Positions 24,431 through 33,430 of a stretch of DNA of 43,738 nt are shown piece by piece; the stretch's first letter is position 1, and every line of letters starts with the position of its first letter. The notes below the pieces were generated by a model, which was not told the DNA's origin, did not search any database, and saw only the letters and a list, made by a program, of their open reading frames with translations. This DNA comes from Bacillus sp. FJAT-28004 (GTDB lineage: Bacteria > Bacillota > Bacilli > Paenibacillales > Paenibacillaceae). Location: assembly GCF_001280845.1 (NCBI RefSeq), contig NZ_LGHP01000002.1:667478-711215 (forward strand), in the 5' to 3' direction. The position numbers and the translations under genes are program-made.

Positions 24431-25648
24431 ATGGAAAATCCATTGGATTGTGCAAAGGTTAGGTTGGGCGTTATTGGAGTTGGCCCTCGGGGCAGAGGTT
24501 TGTTCAACTTGCTGCTGACGATGGAGGAAGTGGAAGTTGTTGCAATAAGCGATTTATATGAAGACAGATTGCAACAAGCTGTTCAGGATGCGCATTCCAT
24601 CAACCAAGCGATTCCGGACACTTATAAAAATTATAAAGATCTGCTGGCTCGAAGCGACATTGAAGCCGTGATTGTGTCGTCTTCATGGACTAGCCATTTG
24701 GAAATCGCGATTGCAGCAATGAAAGCAGGCAAATATGTAGGTTCTGAAGTCGGGGGTGCCGCATCGCTTGAGGAATGCTGGGAACTAGTGAGAACGTCAG
24801 AAGCAACAGGGATGCAATGCATGCTTCTGGAGAACTGCTGTTTCGGACGCGAGGAAATGGCAGTATTGAATATGGTGAGACAGGGATTATTCGGTGAAAT
24901 CATCCATTGTCAGGGCGCATATGAGCATGATTTGCGGGATGAGGTTGCTATGGGAATTGAGAATAGACATTATCGGATTCACAACTACCTTAACCGAAAC
25001 GGCGACGTATATCCTACCCATGGACTGGGACTGGCAGCGGCTTGCTTGAACATTAATCGCGGAAACCGATTTATCAGTCTGACATCGATTGCTTCCAAGT
25101 CCAGAGGAATAAATCTTTGGGCAAGCGAACATCTTGGCAAAGATCACATAGCAGCTCGCTCCAGGTTCACGTTAGGCGATATCGTGACGACGATGATACA
25201 ATGCGCGCATGGCGAAACCATTTTATTGACGCATGACACTTCCTTACCGAGGCCCTATTCAAGAGGCGGACGAATTCAAGGAACGAAGGCTATCTGGATG
25301 GAAGACGGCAATGTCATTCACGTTGAAGGAACGAGTCCGGCGCATCAATGGGAAGCGTTTGACGGCTATAAGGAAAAGTTTGAACATCCATTATGGCAGA
25401 AATTTATGATAGACGGCGTGCAGGGCGGTCATGGAGGTATGGATTATTTGTGTCTTCGCGATTTTGTGTCAAGCGTAGCGACCAGATCCGTTCCGACGAT
25501 CGATGTGTACGATATGGCATCTTGGATGGCAATAACCGTGTTGTCAGAACAATCGGTAAATGCCGGAGGGAATGCAGTAAGTTTCCCTGATTTTACAAAC
25601 GGGAAGTGGATTGAACGTACGGATAATATGATGGCAGGGACTTTCTAG
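24431..25648 (+). CDS. Gfo/Idh/MocA-family oxidoreductase
   Basis: A 405-residue soluble enzyme. The Rossmann motif GVIGVGPRGRG (about residues 13-23), DLYEDRL, the segment VIVSSSWTSHLEIAIAAMKA (about 80-99) and the nearby GKYVGSEVGGAAS fit NAD(P)-dependent sugar dehydrogenases. The GPRGRG form and the HYRIHNYLNRNGDVYPTHGL block are reminiscent of the branch containing GH109-type NAD-dependent glycosidases, so either dehydrogenation or NAD-assisted glycoside cleavage is possible. AGAGGTG precedes the ATG at a normal spacing. Divergent from an AraC regulator and followed by a terminator at 25681, hence monocistronic. Confidence 0.88.
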   Translation: MENPLDCAKVRLGVIGVGPRGRGLFNLLLTMEEVEVVAISDLYEDRLQQAVQDAHSINQAIPDTYKNYKDLLARSDIEAVIVSSSWTSHLEIAIAAMKAGKYVGSEVGGAASLEECWELVRTSEATGMQCMLLENCCFGREEMAVLNMVRQGLFGEIIHCQGAYEHDLRDEVAMGIENRHYRIHNYLNRNGDVYPTHGLGLAAACLNINRGNRFISLTSIASKSRGINLWASEHLGKDHIAARSRFTLGDIVTTMIQCAHGETILLTHDTSLPRPYSRGGRIQGTKAIWMEDGNVIHVEGTSPAHQWEAFDGYKEKFEHPLWQKFMIDGVQGGHGGMDYLCLRDFVSSVATRSVPTIDVYDMASWMAITVLSEQSVNAGGNAVSFPDFTNGKWIERTDNMMAGTF

Positions 25649-25680
25649 TCCGGTTAAATTACGGCTATAACATGCGAATA

Positions 25681-25717
25681 AACCTTGATCGGCTTCAATG
25701 CCAATCAAGGTTTTTTT
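25681..25717 (+). terminator. Intrinsic terminator of the oxidoreductase gene
   Basis: AACCTTGAT (25681-25689) pairs with ATCAAGGTT (25704-25712), with T residues to 25717. Confidence 0.9.
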
Positions 25718-25741
25718 GTTCGAAAAGTATTGAGAACGCGC

Positions 25742-25948
25742 AAGAAAGCAGGTTTATTGCCGATTGAGGCGGATAATGCCGATTCCGCCGGAACGGCAAG
25801 CATATGGACTGAGAACGCAATGAAGCTGATCTATCGGGATAACACGAAACCTGAGGGGGCATCGGACGAGATTCGGATGGTCGCGGCCAAGAATGAATAT
25901 GAAAGCGTTCAAATCGCACTGAGGAATAGTGCTACGAAATGGAATTAA
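25742..25948 (+). pseudogene. N-terminal fragment resembling DUF4091/secreted glycan-active proteins
   Basis: An open frame of about 68 residues without a start or ribosome binding site, beginning just after the upstream terminator. The part SIWTENAMKLIYRDNTKPEG and IRMVAAKNEYESVQIALRNS resembles the N-terminal beta-sandwich that precedes DUF4091 domains in large secreted proteins. It stops at TAA at 25946-25948 and the rest of the gene is missing. It is likely the relic of a glycan-degradation gene that once belonged to the following importer locus. Confidence 0.55.
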
Positions 25949-25967
25949 ATATCCACTGCAGAAATTA

Positions 25968-26010
25968 TAGATACATTTTGTTTACAAGCTAGAGAACTAT
26001 TATTAACATC
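25968..26010 (+). promoter_or_regulatory. Conserved promoter segment, copy A (before permease operon)
   Basis: TAGATACATTTTGTTTACAA (25968-25987), then 13 bases, then TATTAACATC (26001-26010). The same two blocks with the same spacing recur at 29078-29120. TTTACA followed 17 bases later by TAACAT may be the promoter; the palindromic TTGTTTACAA is a candidate operator core. It lies 97 bases upstream of the permease start. Confidence 0.6.
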
Positions 26011-26106
26011 CGTGTTTTATAACTAATAGATCCAAATGAATTTAAGAAGAGAGTCTCGTTGATTCTAATTTCGGCTAAAACGCTATTCTAAGGTTAGGGT
26101 GAATAC

Positions 26107-26977
26107 ATGAAAGCTGCCTTATTTATTAAAAAAGAAACTGCGGTGGCCCTTTTGTTTCTTACTCCGAGTGTAGGTGGGTTCGCGCTATTTTATGCCATTC
26201 CGTTTGTTATGGGGCTTTTTTATTCCTTTCTGGATAGTCCAATAGATGGTGCATTTGTAGGCTTACAACTACAAGGCCTTGTTTGCAAGCTCTTCATTTC
26301 GCAAGGCGGCCGCGAACACTACTCTTTTTACAAGCATTAGCGTGCCGCTTATGCTTGGACTCTCTTTAATGCTGGCACTACTTCTTAATCAAAGCGTCTA
26401 TATGCGCAAATGGTTGAGAACGGCATATATTCTCCCGCTTGTCGTGCCTGTCGCCTCGATTGTTTTTATTTGGCAAGCATTCTTCGATTGGAACGGAACA
26501 ATCAACGCCTGGCTGCACAGCTGGGGAATGAACCGGGTCGATTGGATGAATTCAGATTGGGCGATTGGCGTGGTGACCCTGATCTATATCTGGAAAAACA
26601 TCGGTTACAATGTCATTTTGCTAATAGCAGGGATTCAAAGTATCCCAGAAAGCTATTACGAAATCGCCAATTTGGAAGGAGCAAGATCTTTCACTAAATT
26701 GCGCGGCATTACACTCGTCTATTTAATGCCAACGATGTTTTTTGTTGTTTTGATGTCAATCATCAACTCGTTTAAGGTGTTTCGAGAGACATACCTGATT
26801 GCAGGCGACTACCCGCATGACAGCATCTATATGCTTCAGCATTACATGAACAATATGTTTTTATCGCTTGATATTCAGAAGCTGACTGCGGCAGCAAGCT
26901 TAATGGTCGGCAGCATCATGATCATTGTTTTGGGACTTTATATAATGGAACGGCGTTTTCGCAACTTTATGGAATGA
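26107..26977 (+). pseudogene. Frameshifted sugar ABC transporter permease (MalF type)
   Basis: Two overlapping frames together encode one permease of about 290 residues. The first frame ends its homology at SPIDGAFVGL (about residue 52); the second resumes with NYKALFASSSFRKAAANTTL. The usual family motif is VGLxNYKALF, so one base appears to be missing at about 26263-26266. The rest is normal: six membrane segments and an EAA-like loop YYEIANLEGARSFTKLRGIT. Either a real null mutation or a sequencing error. The stop overlaps an ATG and the next permease starts at 27001, so it was the first gene of the importer operon. Confidence 0.85.
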
Positions 26978-27000
26978 ACCATAGGCAGGGGGAGAAGTGG

Positions 27001-27873
27001 ATGTACAAGACAGCGTTATTGCGTAAATTCACCTTAACCTTTGCATTGCTTTCCCTTGCATTGGTTATGCTCTTTCCGATTGTCATTACCTTTACCAACT
27101 CTTTCATGACAGAGCGGGAGATTAATCTAAACTACAGCCTCATTGGAACGATTACGGACTTAGGAGGACGGGATGTTTTTATCAATTTGAAGCTTATTCC
27201 TGATTGGGTGTCGTTTGGGCAGTTTGGCAAGATCATGATCCAATCCCCCAAGTTTTTATTGATGTTTTGGAATTCAGTATTCATGGTGGTTCCCATTATC
27301 CTGGGGCAAACAATCGTTGCGGTACTGGCTGCCTATGCCTTTTCCATGCTGCGCTTTCCGGGCAGGGATATCTTGTTTTTGGTATATATCCTGACAATGC
27401 TGATGCCGTTTCAAGTCACTCTGGTCCCCAACTATATTATTGCTGATAAGTTAGGTCTATTGAATAGATCAGCTTCGATTATTTTACCGGGTATTTTTGC
27501 TACATATGGTGTGTTTTTGCTGCGGCAGTTTTTTTTGCATATCCCCAATCCTTTAATGGAAGCAGCAAAAATCGATGGGGCAGGTCATCTCAGAATTTTT
27601 TTCAGCATTGTCCTCCCGCTTGTAAAGCCAGGTGTAGCGGCGTTGATTATTTTATTGTTTGTGGATTATTGGAATATGGTGGAGCAGCCGCTCATTTTTC
27701 TCGATGATCCATTCAAATATCCGTTATCCGTCTATTTGTCCAATATCCTGAAAGATGAGCGGGGCGTTGGTTTTGCTGCATCTTTGTTGTATATGAGTCC
27801 GATTGTACTGTTGTTTCTCTATGCGGAATCTTATTTTATCAAGGGTGTTCAGTCGTCAGGTATCAAAGGTTAG
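27001..27873 (+). CDS. Carbohydrate ABC transporter permease (MalG type)
   Basis: A 290-residue membrane protein with six transmembrane segments and the EAA loop PLMEAAKIDGAGHLRIFF followed by SIVLPLVKP. The periplasmic stretch after the first segment (about residues 35-80) is longer than average (NLNYSLIGTITDLGGRDVFI). ATG at 27001 follows AGGGGGAG by six bases; the ATG at 26974 that overlaps the previous stop has no site. It pairs with the frameshifted permease upstream. The HlyD-like gene begins 13 bases after its stop, so all three were probably transcribed together. Confidence 0.92.
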   Translation: MYKTALLRKFTLTFALLSLALVMLFPIVITFTNSFMTEREINLNYSLIGTITDLGGRDVFINLKLIPDWVSFGQFGKIMIQSPKFLLMFWNSVFMVVPIILGQTIVAVLAAYAFSMLRFPGRDILFLVYILTMLMPFQVTLVPNYIIADKLGLLNRSASIILPGIFATYGVFLLRQFFLHIPNPLMEAAKIDGAGHLRIFFSIVLPLVKPGVAALIILLFVDYWNMVEQPLIFLDDPFKYPLSVYLSNILKDERGVGFAASLLYMSPIVLLFLYAESYFIKGVQSSGIKG

Positions 27874-27886
27874 GGGAGATCTAACA

Positions 27887-29032
27887 GTGGAAACGGAAGT
27901 AAATGAGCTAACAGAGGCTAGAAAAAAGCGAAAAATAAGGATCTTTGCCGGAATATTCTTCGGGATATTACTTATGCTTACGTTATTTAGCAACACGCTG
28001 CTTACTCTCACTTTACCGAAAGTGCTGACGGTACAGCCCGTTCAAGGCAGCCTTAGCCATATCATTGAAGGTAACGGGATACTGAAGCCTATCGAAACAG
28101 CCGAATTAAAGGATGATACTGGCTGGAAGGTCAAGAGCATACGAGTGAAAAAAGGAGATCGCATCGTCAAAGGGCAAGTTCTGATCACCTATGAAAGCAA
28201 AACAGCGGAGCTGCAGATTGAAGATGAACGAACGATTCTTAAGCAACAAAGCTTGCGTTTGGAAGGTTTATTCGAAAGCTTTATTGACGCGAGTAGGAAT
28301 GGAGATCCTAAGCTTATTGAAAGTACAAAGCGTGAGCTGGAGATTCAACGGCTGGAGATCGAAACTCATGAACGTAAAATACAAGCCTTACAAGAATATC
28401 TGAAAAATAATCAGCAAATTCTTGCTCCATTTGCTGGCATTGTTACGAAAGTTAATGCAATAGAAGGCGTCCCAACCCCCGTAGGACTGCCTGTTATCAA
28501 TCTTTCCAATACTAGCAAGGGATTTAGTCTCACCTTGATGTTAACAGCTAATCAAGCTGCGCTGCTAAATATCGGAGATAGTGTGGATGTGGATTTGAAA
28601 ACTCGTAAAGTCAAAACGATAACAGGAGAGATAACAGAAATACAAGATATCCCATCCGAAGATTCTATAGCTATAACCAAGCTAAGCGACAATACGCTTT
28701 CAAAAAGCATACATATCACATTACAGGATGCAAGCTTAAAGGGTGATGAAAAAGGCAGCATCAAATTAACTAGATCCGTTTCAAATGAAAATGAGACTGT
28801 ACTTATTTCGAATGCGGCTATTCACGAGGATCGTGACGGCAAATTCGTCCTGCTAATTGAAGAGAGAATGGGAGCGCTTGGCAATAGCTTTTATATTCGT
28901 AAATCCTATATCGAGGTCATGGACACAAATGAAACTGAAACAGCCGTGCTGCAAGGTGTTTTTTTGATGGACAAAGTCATCATAGAGAGCAGCGAGCCTC
29001 TGCAGGAAGGCGACCGAATACGATTGCGATGA
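27887..29032 (+). CDS. HlyD/membrane-fusion-type periplasmic adaptor protein
   Basis: A 381-residue protein with one N-terminal transmembrane segment (about 18-40), a lipoyl-like half domain (LSHIIEGNGILKPIETAELK, then VKSIRVKKGDRIVKGQVLIT), an alpha-helical hairpin of about 80 residues (coiled coil, roughly 110-190), the second lipoyl half (ILAPFAGIVTKVNAIEGVPT) and a beta-barrel (TANQAALLNIGDSVDVDLKT). Such adaptors normally work with MacB-type or RND exporters, but none is adjacent. It sits between sugar importer permeases and a binding protein. The GTG at 27887 follows GGGGAG. Its role here is unknown. Confidence 0.85.
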   Translation: METEVNELTEARKKRKIRIFAGIFFGILLMLTLFSNTLLTLTLPKVLTVQPVQGSLSHIIEGNGILKPIETAELKDDTGWKVKSIRVKKGDRIVKGQVLITYESKTAELQIEDERTILKQQSLRLEGLFESFIDASRNGDPKLIESTKRELEIQRLEIETHERKIQALQEYLKNNQQILAPFAGIVTKVNAIEGVPTPVGLPVINLSNTSKGFSLTLMLTANQAALLNIGDSVDVDLKTRKVKTITGEITEIQDIPSEDSIAITKLSDNTLSKSIHITLQDASLKGDEKGSIKLTRSVSNENETVLISNAAIHEDRDGKFVLLIEERMGALGNSFYIRKSYIEVMDTNETETAVLQGVFLMDKVIIESSEPLQEGDRIRLR

Positions 29033-29077
29033 GAGAGCTTAGGGTACAGGGACTTTTTTTGTTTCGATAATATAGTT

Positions 29078-29120
29078 TAGATACATTTTGTTTACAAATT
29101 ATAGAAGTGTTATTAACATC
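29078..29120 (+). promoter_or_regulatory. Conserved promoter segment, copy B (before binding-protein gene)
   Basis: The same 20-base block as copy A (29078-29097), 13 intervening bases and TATTAACATC (29111-29120). Here the palindrome extends to TTTGTTTACAAA. It lies 69 bases upstream of the binding-protein start. Confidence 0.6.
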
Positions 29121-29188
29121 TTTGATTTAAAGTGTTATTACTATCGTTGTTAACGATAGCAACTTAAAGTTAAAAAGGAGATTAGAAA

Positions 29189-30589
29189 ATGAAAAGAGCT
29201 TTGCTCATTTTTATCAGTACGATGCTCATGATTTTTATCGCGGCTTGTCAAAGCAGTGATAGCGGTAGGGAAAATAGTGAAGGCCAAGGAGGAACAACTC
29301 AGCCGATAAATGAGAAGACGACCGATAAAGCACAAAATGAAAATGTGAGCTCACCTAACGCAAATCCCCAATCGAAAGGTGGGAAGAAAACCATTGTTTT
29401 CTCAACATTTTGGGAGAACGATTTTATTATAGAGGTCAAGAAGAAGTATGAAGCGGATCATCCGGATATCGAGATCGAGCTTATGTATATACAATCGATG
29501 GATGGTATCAAGGGAAAGGAAATCTCGGATAATTTCGTAAAAAAGATGAACACAGAGCTGTTATCCGGGAAGGGACCGGATATGGTTATGATGGACCAAC
29601 TGCCTATGGATATCTATGTGAATAAGAACATTCTCGCTAATTTGAGTGAAATGATGGATAAGGATCCGACGTTCAAAAAAGATCAATATTTCAATAATAT
29701 TTTGGAAGGCAACAAGTTTAATGGCAACATCTACGGTATTCCGCTCAGTTTTTTCCTGTATGGTCTCGCTGGGGACGAAGAAGCAATCGGGAAAACAGGA
29801 ATAAAATTTGACGACCAAAGTTGGAACTGGAGTCAGTTTGCCGAGGTGGCCAAAGAGTTGGTGAAAAAAGGAGATCGGCAATCTGCGCTTTTTAGCTCTC
29901 AGGAAGATTTCTTAAACGAAATGGTAAAAGATAATTACTCCTTGTTCGTGGATCAAGTGAACCGGAAGGCTAACTTTCAGTCCGAGACCTTTATTAAATT
30001 AATGAATCAAGTAAAGACGATGTTCGATGACAAGGTGGTTACATATGAGCCAACCGAAGTTTATTTTGTGCCAACTCAGATTAATTCGCCAGCAGATTAT
30101 ATACTTACTTTAAGGGAAAATTTCGATAAACCAAAACTATACACCAAACCAAATGTAGACGGACAGAAGGCCGGTGATTATTTCAGAGCTTATCAAACGA
30201 TCGGCATCAATGAGAAATCAGCTGTAAAGGAGGAAGCGTGGGATTTCTTGAAATTTCTTTTGACCGAAAATTTGCATCCTTCAGCCAATGCAGCCTTTCC
30301 ACTAAATAAAGCGCAATATGAAAGGCAAGTGAAACAATTGATAAAAGACGGTAGTGTTAAGGCTCATGAAGAAGGCCCTTTGCAAGGAAAGACGATCCCG
30401 GTGACGGAAGCGGATATTGTTGGCCTTGACAAGCATATCTCCAGTGCGATCTATTCTGTAGCGTTCAAGCCTACTAAGATCCAAGAGATGATTTCTAACG
30501 AGTCCAAAGCTTTTTTTAGCGGACAAAAATCTGCCGAAGATGTGGCGAAGCTGATTCAGAATCGGGTTACTACTTATTTGAATGAATAG
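29189..30589 (+). CDS. Sugar ABC transporter substrate-binding lipoprotein (family 1)
   Basis: A 466-residue lipoprotein with signal peptide ending FIAACQSSDS (lipobox AAC), a hydrophilic linker to about residue 65, and a MalE-like fold (KKTIVFSTFWENDFI, LLSGKGPDMVMMDQLPMD, NGNIYGIPLSFFLYGLAGDE, EEAWDFLKFLLTE). AAAAGGAG precedes the ATG at normal spacing. It has its own copy of the promoter that precedes the permeases, so it is likely co-regulated with them yet transcribed separately. Binding partner of the importer at 26107-27873. Confidence 0.92.
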   Translation: MKRALLIFISTMLMIFIAACQSSDSGRENSEGQGGTTQPINEKTTDKAQNENVSSPNANPQSKGGKKTIVFSTFWENDFIIEVKKKYEADHPDIEIELMYIQSMDGIKGKEISDNFVKKMNTELLSGKGPDMVMMDQLPMDIYVNKNILANLSEMMDKDPTFKKDQYFNNILEGNKFNGNIYGIPLSFFLYGLAGDEEAIGKTGIKFDDQSWNWSQFAEVAKELVKKGDRQSALFSSQEDFLNEMVKDNYSLFVDQVNRKANFQSETFIKLMNQVKTMFDDKVVTYEPTEVYFVPTQINSPADYILTLRENFDKPKLYTKPNVDGQKAGDYFRAYQTIGINEKSAVKEEAWDFLKFLLTENLHPSANAAFPLNKAQYERQVKQLIKDGSVKAHEEGPLQGKTIPVTEADIVGLDKHISSAIYSVAFKPTKIQEMISNESKAFFSGQKSAEDVAKLIQNRVTTYLNE

Positions 30590-30654
30590 CATATATACCT
30601 TTATCGAGCAGTAGATTCCAAGGGAAGCATGATTGATTTCGTACTGTATGGAAA

Positions 30655-30687
30655 CGGGAGCGCTCGTATATGTAACGAGCGCTCCCG
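30655..30687. terminator. Perfect 13-base hairpin between convergent genes
   Basis: CGGGAGCGCTCGT pairs perfectly with ACGAGCGCTCCCG around a seven-base loop, between the convergent binding-protein (ends 30589) and dioxygenase (ends 30717) genes. Only a short T-run follows on the minus strand, so it may serve both directions. Confidence 0.7.
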
Positions 30688-30716
30688 AAGGTTAAGAGGC
30701 ATTATAGGTTATTATC

Positions 30717-31466
30717 TTACGGATACTGGGCTAACCATTGGTCGGTTCCGACCGGACAAGATTCGGATGTAATCATCTGTTCTCCTTGGAGCTGCGGGTT
30801 GCCTGTCGCGTTGTAGCAAACAATGAATGAACGGCGGTGATGATCCGACTCGTTCGCAGCGGAGCTGTGCAGCAGATTGCTATGAAAGAACAGCGCAGAG
30901 CCCGGTTTCATCTCGCAGTGAACAAGTTCGAATAACGATTCGATTTGCCCGATGCGCTTTGCATCTGCGCCGGTCTGCTCGCCGACTTTGCCGTGTTCCA
31001 GCCTGCCAAGCTTATGGGAGCCGCGCAGCACGCGCAAGCAACCGTTCTCTTGGGTAGCGGCGTCCAGCGCGATGAACACGCTCATCATATGTGGATAAAT
31101 GAACCCTTGGCCGTACCAATAACCGTAATCCTGGTGCCATTCCCATGCCCCGCCGGAATGGGCTTCTTTCAGCATCACTTTGCCGTGAAAGAATGCGGCG
31201 TCCTCACCTAACAGTATACGTACGCCATTGACCAGCCGGGGGGAGACGGAGACAGCCGACCACATATCGGACCCGAGTTCGTGCCAAAGTGCCAGTCTCG
31301 CTTTCCGGCCAGAACTGTCCATATTGCCATAAGCAGCGGCGGCGACGCGATCACCGCCTTCCACCTCGCGAATCATTCTGCTGACTTCCTCGCTGGAAAA
31401 TAACCCTTCTACCAATAAATACCCGTCTCTGTTGTAACGATCCGTTTCTTCATGCGTCAAATACAT
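30717..31466 (-). CDS. Phytanoyl-CoA dioxygenase (PhyH) family protein
   Basis: A 249-residue Fe(II)/2-oxoglutarate-dependent oxygenase. The metal triad is H111 and D113 (EWHQDYGYW) with the distal histidine H200 (HSNLLHSSAAN); R211/R212 are candidates for 2-oxoglutarate binding. Length and motif spacing are normal. Substrate unknown; members hydroxylate small molecules. GAGGAGG supports the ATG. It lies 63 bases downstream of the permease gene at 31530, on the same strand, and probably belongs to that carbohydrate operon as its last gene, which suggests that its substrate may be the imported compound or a derivative (inference). Confidence 0.9.
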   Translation of the reverse strand: MYLTHEETDRYNRDGYLLVEGLFSSEEVSRMIREVEGGDRVAAAAYGNMDSSGRKARLALWHELGSDMWSAVSVSPRLVNGVRILLGEDAAFFHGKVMLKEAHSGGAWEWHQDYGYWYGQGFIYPHMMSVFIALDAATQENGCLRVLRGSHKLGRLEHGKVGEQTGADAKRIGQIESLFELVHCEMKPGSALFFHSNLLHSSAANESDHHRRSFIVCYNATGNPQLQGEQMITSESCPVGTDQWLAQYP

Positions 31467-31529
31467 AGCGTCTTTTCCTCCTCGACTGAATTGAATGATG
31501 ACTAGAATGATCTTCTATCCATTCCATAA

Positions 31530-32411
31530 CTACTCCTTTAAAGATCCAATCAACACACCTTTCACAAAATACTTCTGCAGGAACGGATAAACGAGCAAAA
31601 TAGGAACGGTAGATACGATAATAACCGCGTATTTAATGATTCTTTTCGCCTGCATAGCGTCAATATCGCTGGAGGTGATTAACAGATTGTCCACGCGGTT
31701 CTGAATCAAGATTTCCCTTAAAAATAACTGGAGCGGGTACATTTCTCTGTCCCGTAAATAAATGACCGCACTGAACCATGAGTTCCATTCTCCGACCGCG
31801 TGAAACAGCCCCATAACCGCCACGATGGCCATCGACAGCGGCAGCACGATTCTGAAATAAATGTAAAAATCATTAGCCCCGTCTATTTTGGCGGATTCAA
31901 TCAACTCCTCGGGAATGCTCTGAAAGAACGTTCGCATCACGATCAAATTCCATGCTGAGATCGCACCCGGCAACACGATCGCCCATACCGTATTCAAAAA
32001 ACCGAGCGATTTCACTAGCAGGAAGGAGGGAATAAGGCCGCCGCCGAAAAACATCGTAATGACAATAAGGATCATCATGAGCTGCTTCCACATCAAGCCT
32101 TTCCTGGATAAAACGTAGGCTCCCATAGATGTTACCAGCAAACTGATAGACGTTCCGAGAAGAACGTAATAGATCGTATTTCTATACCCGATGGCCAAAT
32201 TGGGATTCTGAAAAACCAGCTTATAACCGGCCAGCGTCGGCTCGATCGGATAGAAGAGAATGCCTTTATGTGCATAGAGACTGCCGGGATCGCTAAAGGA
32301 AGCGAACAGGACATATAGCAGCGGATACAATGTCGCGATCATGAGCAGGGTCAATAGCGTTACATTGAACATATTGAAGAGAGAGCCACCCAAACGTTGC
32401 CTGCTAATCAT
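31530..32411 (-). CDS. Carbohydrate ABC transporter permease (LplC/YtcP type)
   Basis: A 293-residue membrane protein with six predicted membrane segments, the LplC-type early loop (YPLLYVLFASFSDPGSLYAH) and EAA loop ELIESAKIDGANDFYIYF followed by RIVLPLSM. It ends QKYFVKGVLIGSLKE, as in LplC proteins. ATG at 32411 follows AAGGAG by seven bases; an in-frame TTG at 32429 lies upstream of that site and is less likely. Eleven bases separate it from the preceding permease. Together with 32423-33331 it forms the pore of the third importer in the window. Confidence 0.93.
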   Translation of the reverse strand: MISRQRLGGSLFNMFNVTLLTLLMIATLYPLLYVLFASFSDPGSLYAHKGILFYPIEPTLAGYKLVFQNPNLAIGYRNTIYYVLLGTSISLLVTSMGAYVLSRKGLMWKQLMMILIVITMFFGGGLIPSFLLVKSLGFLNTVWAIVLPGAISAWNLIVMRTFFQSIPEELIESAKIDGANDFYIYFRIVLPLSMAIVAVMGLFHAVGEWNSWFSAVIYLRDREMYPLQLFLREILIQNRVDNLLITSSDIDAMQAKRIIKYAVIIVSTVPILLVYPFLQKYFVKGVLIGSLKE

Positions 32412-32422
32412 CGTTAGTCTCC

Positions 32423-33331
32423 TTACCAAAGACTGACATCGTTCAGTCTTCTGCTCAATCTATTGGCACAGTACAACAAGATGAAGTTGATGATCGAATT
32501 AAACATTCCGATGGCGGCGCTGTAGCTGTAGTCGGCTTGCTCCAGCCCCCGTCTGTACACATAGGTAGAGATGACGTCCGCGGTATCGAATGTAAGCGGA
32601 TTGTATAAGAGCAGTACTTTCTCCCAGCCTACGGAAAGCAAAGAGCCCATGCTCAGAATCAACAGGATGACGATTGTCGGCATAATGGAAGGGATTGTGA
32701 TATAGATGACCCGCTTCAATCTCGAAGCTCCATCGATTTCCGCGGCTTCATACAGATGAGGGTTGATGCCTGATAACGCCGCCAAATAGATAATGGTTCC
32801 CCAACCCAATTCCGTCCAGATGCCCGAACTCACATATATCGTCCGAAACCACTCTGGATTCGTCAGCAGGCTGGAGCGTTCTCCCCCGAAAAATTCGATC
32901 ATATCGTTGATGAATCCCGTCGAACTCGTAATGTCTATGATGATGCCGGAAATAACGACAACGGATATAAAATGAGGCAAATAGGTGATCGTTTGAACCG
33001 TTTTTTTGAAAAATTCAGCCTTCAGCTCATTTAAGAGTAATGCCAATATAATCGGGGCGGGAAAACCGAAAAGCAGACTGTAAAAGCTGAGCAAAAAAGT
33101 ATTCTTCAGAAGTTTCCAAAAATAATAACTATGAATAAAATCGTTAAAATGCTGGAACCCCACCCACGGGCTGCCCAGAATTCCGAGTGTTGGCTTGAAA
33201 TCCTTAAAGGCGATAACCGCGCCATACATCGGCGTATAATGGAATACGATGTAGAAAACAATCATCGGCAGGGCCATGAGGTAGAGGTATTTGTGGAGCT
33301 TGAAGTCTTTAATGGCTCTGGTCATGAACAT
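32423..33331 (-). CDS. Carbohydrate ABC transporter permease (LplB/YteP type)
   Basis: A 302-residue membrane protein of the LplB group: LYLMALPMIVFYIVFHYTPM at the start, the conserved AFKDFKPTLGILGSPWVGFQ stretch, six transmembrane segments and EAA loop LYEAAEIDGASRLKRVIYIT. The start is uncertain among GTG 33337, ATG 33331 and ATG 33325, since the ribosome binding site is weak; 33331 is given. Located downstream of the frameshifted binding-protein gene and upstream of the LplC-type permease in one minus-strand operon. Confidence 0.92.
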   Translation of the reverse strand: MFMTRAIKDFKLHKYLYLMALPMIVFYIVFHYTPMYGAVIAFKDFKPTLGILGSPWVGFQHFNDFIHSYYFWKLLKNTFLLSFYSLLFGFPAPIILALLLNELKAEFFKKTVQTITYLPHFISVVVISGIIIDITSSTGFINDMIEFFGGERSSLLTNPEWFRTIYVSSGIWTELGWGTIIYLAALSGINPHLYEAAEIDGASRLKRVIYITIPSIMPTIVILLILSMGSLLSVGWEKVLLLYNPLTFDTADVISTYVYRRGLEQADYSYSAAIGMFNSIINFILLYCANRLSRRLNDVSLW

Positions 33332-33430
33332 ACCCACTCGCGGTCCACTCCAATCTGAGCAATGACTTGCACGGGGAAGAAAAACGTCCGATTCATCGTT
33401 TCAGCGATTCACTCCCCGTATTGAACCGAA

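Noticed and set aside
29051..29060. Terminator after the HlyD-like gene
   Set aside because: A T-run is present but no stem-loop precedes it.
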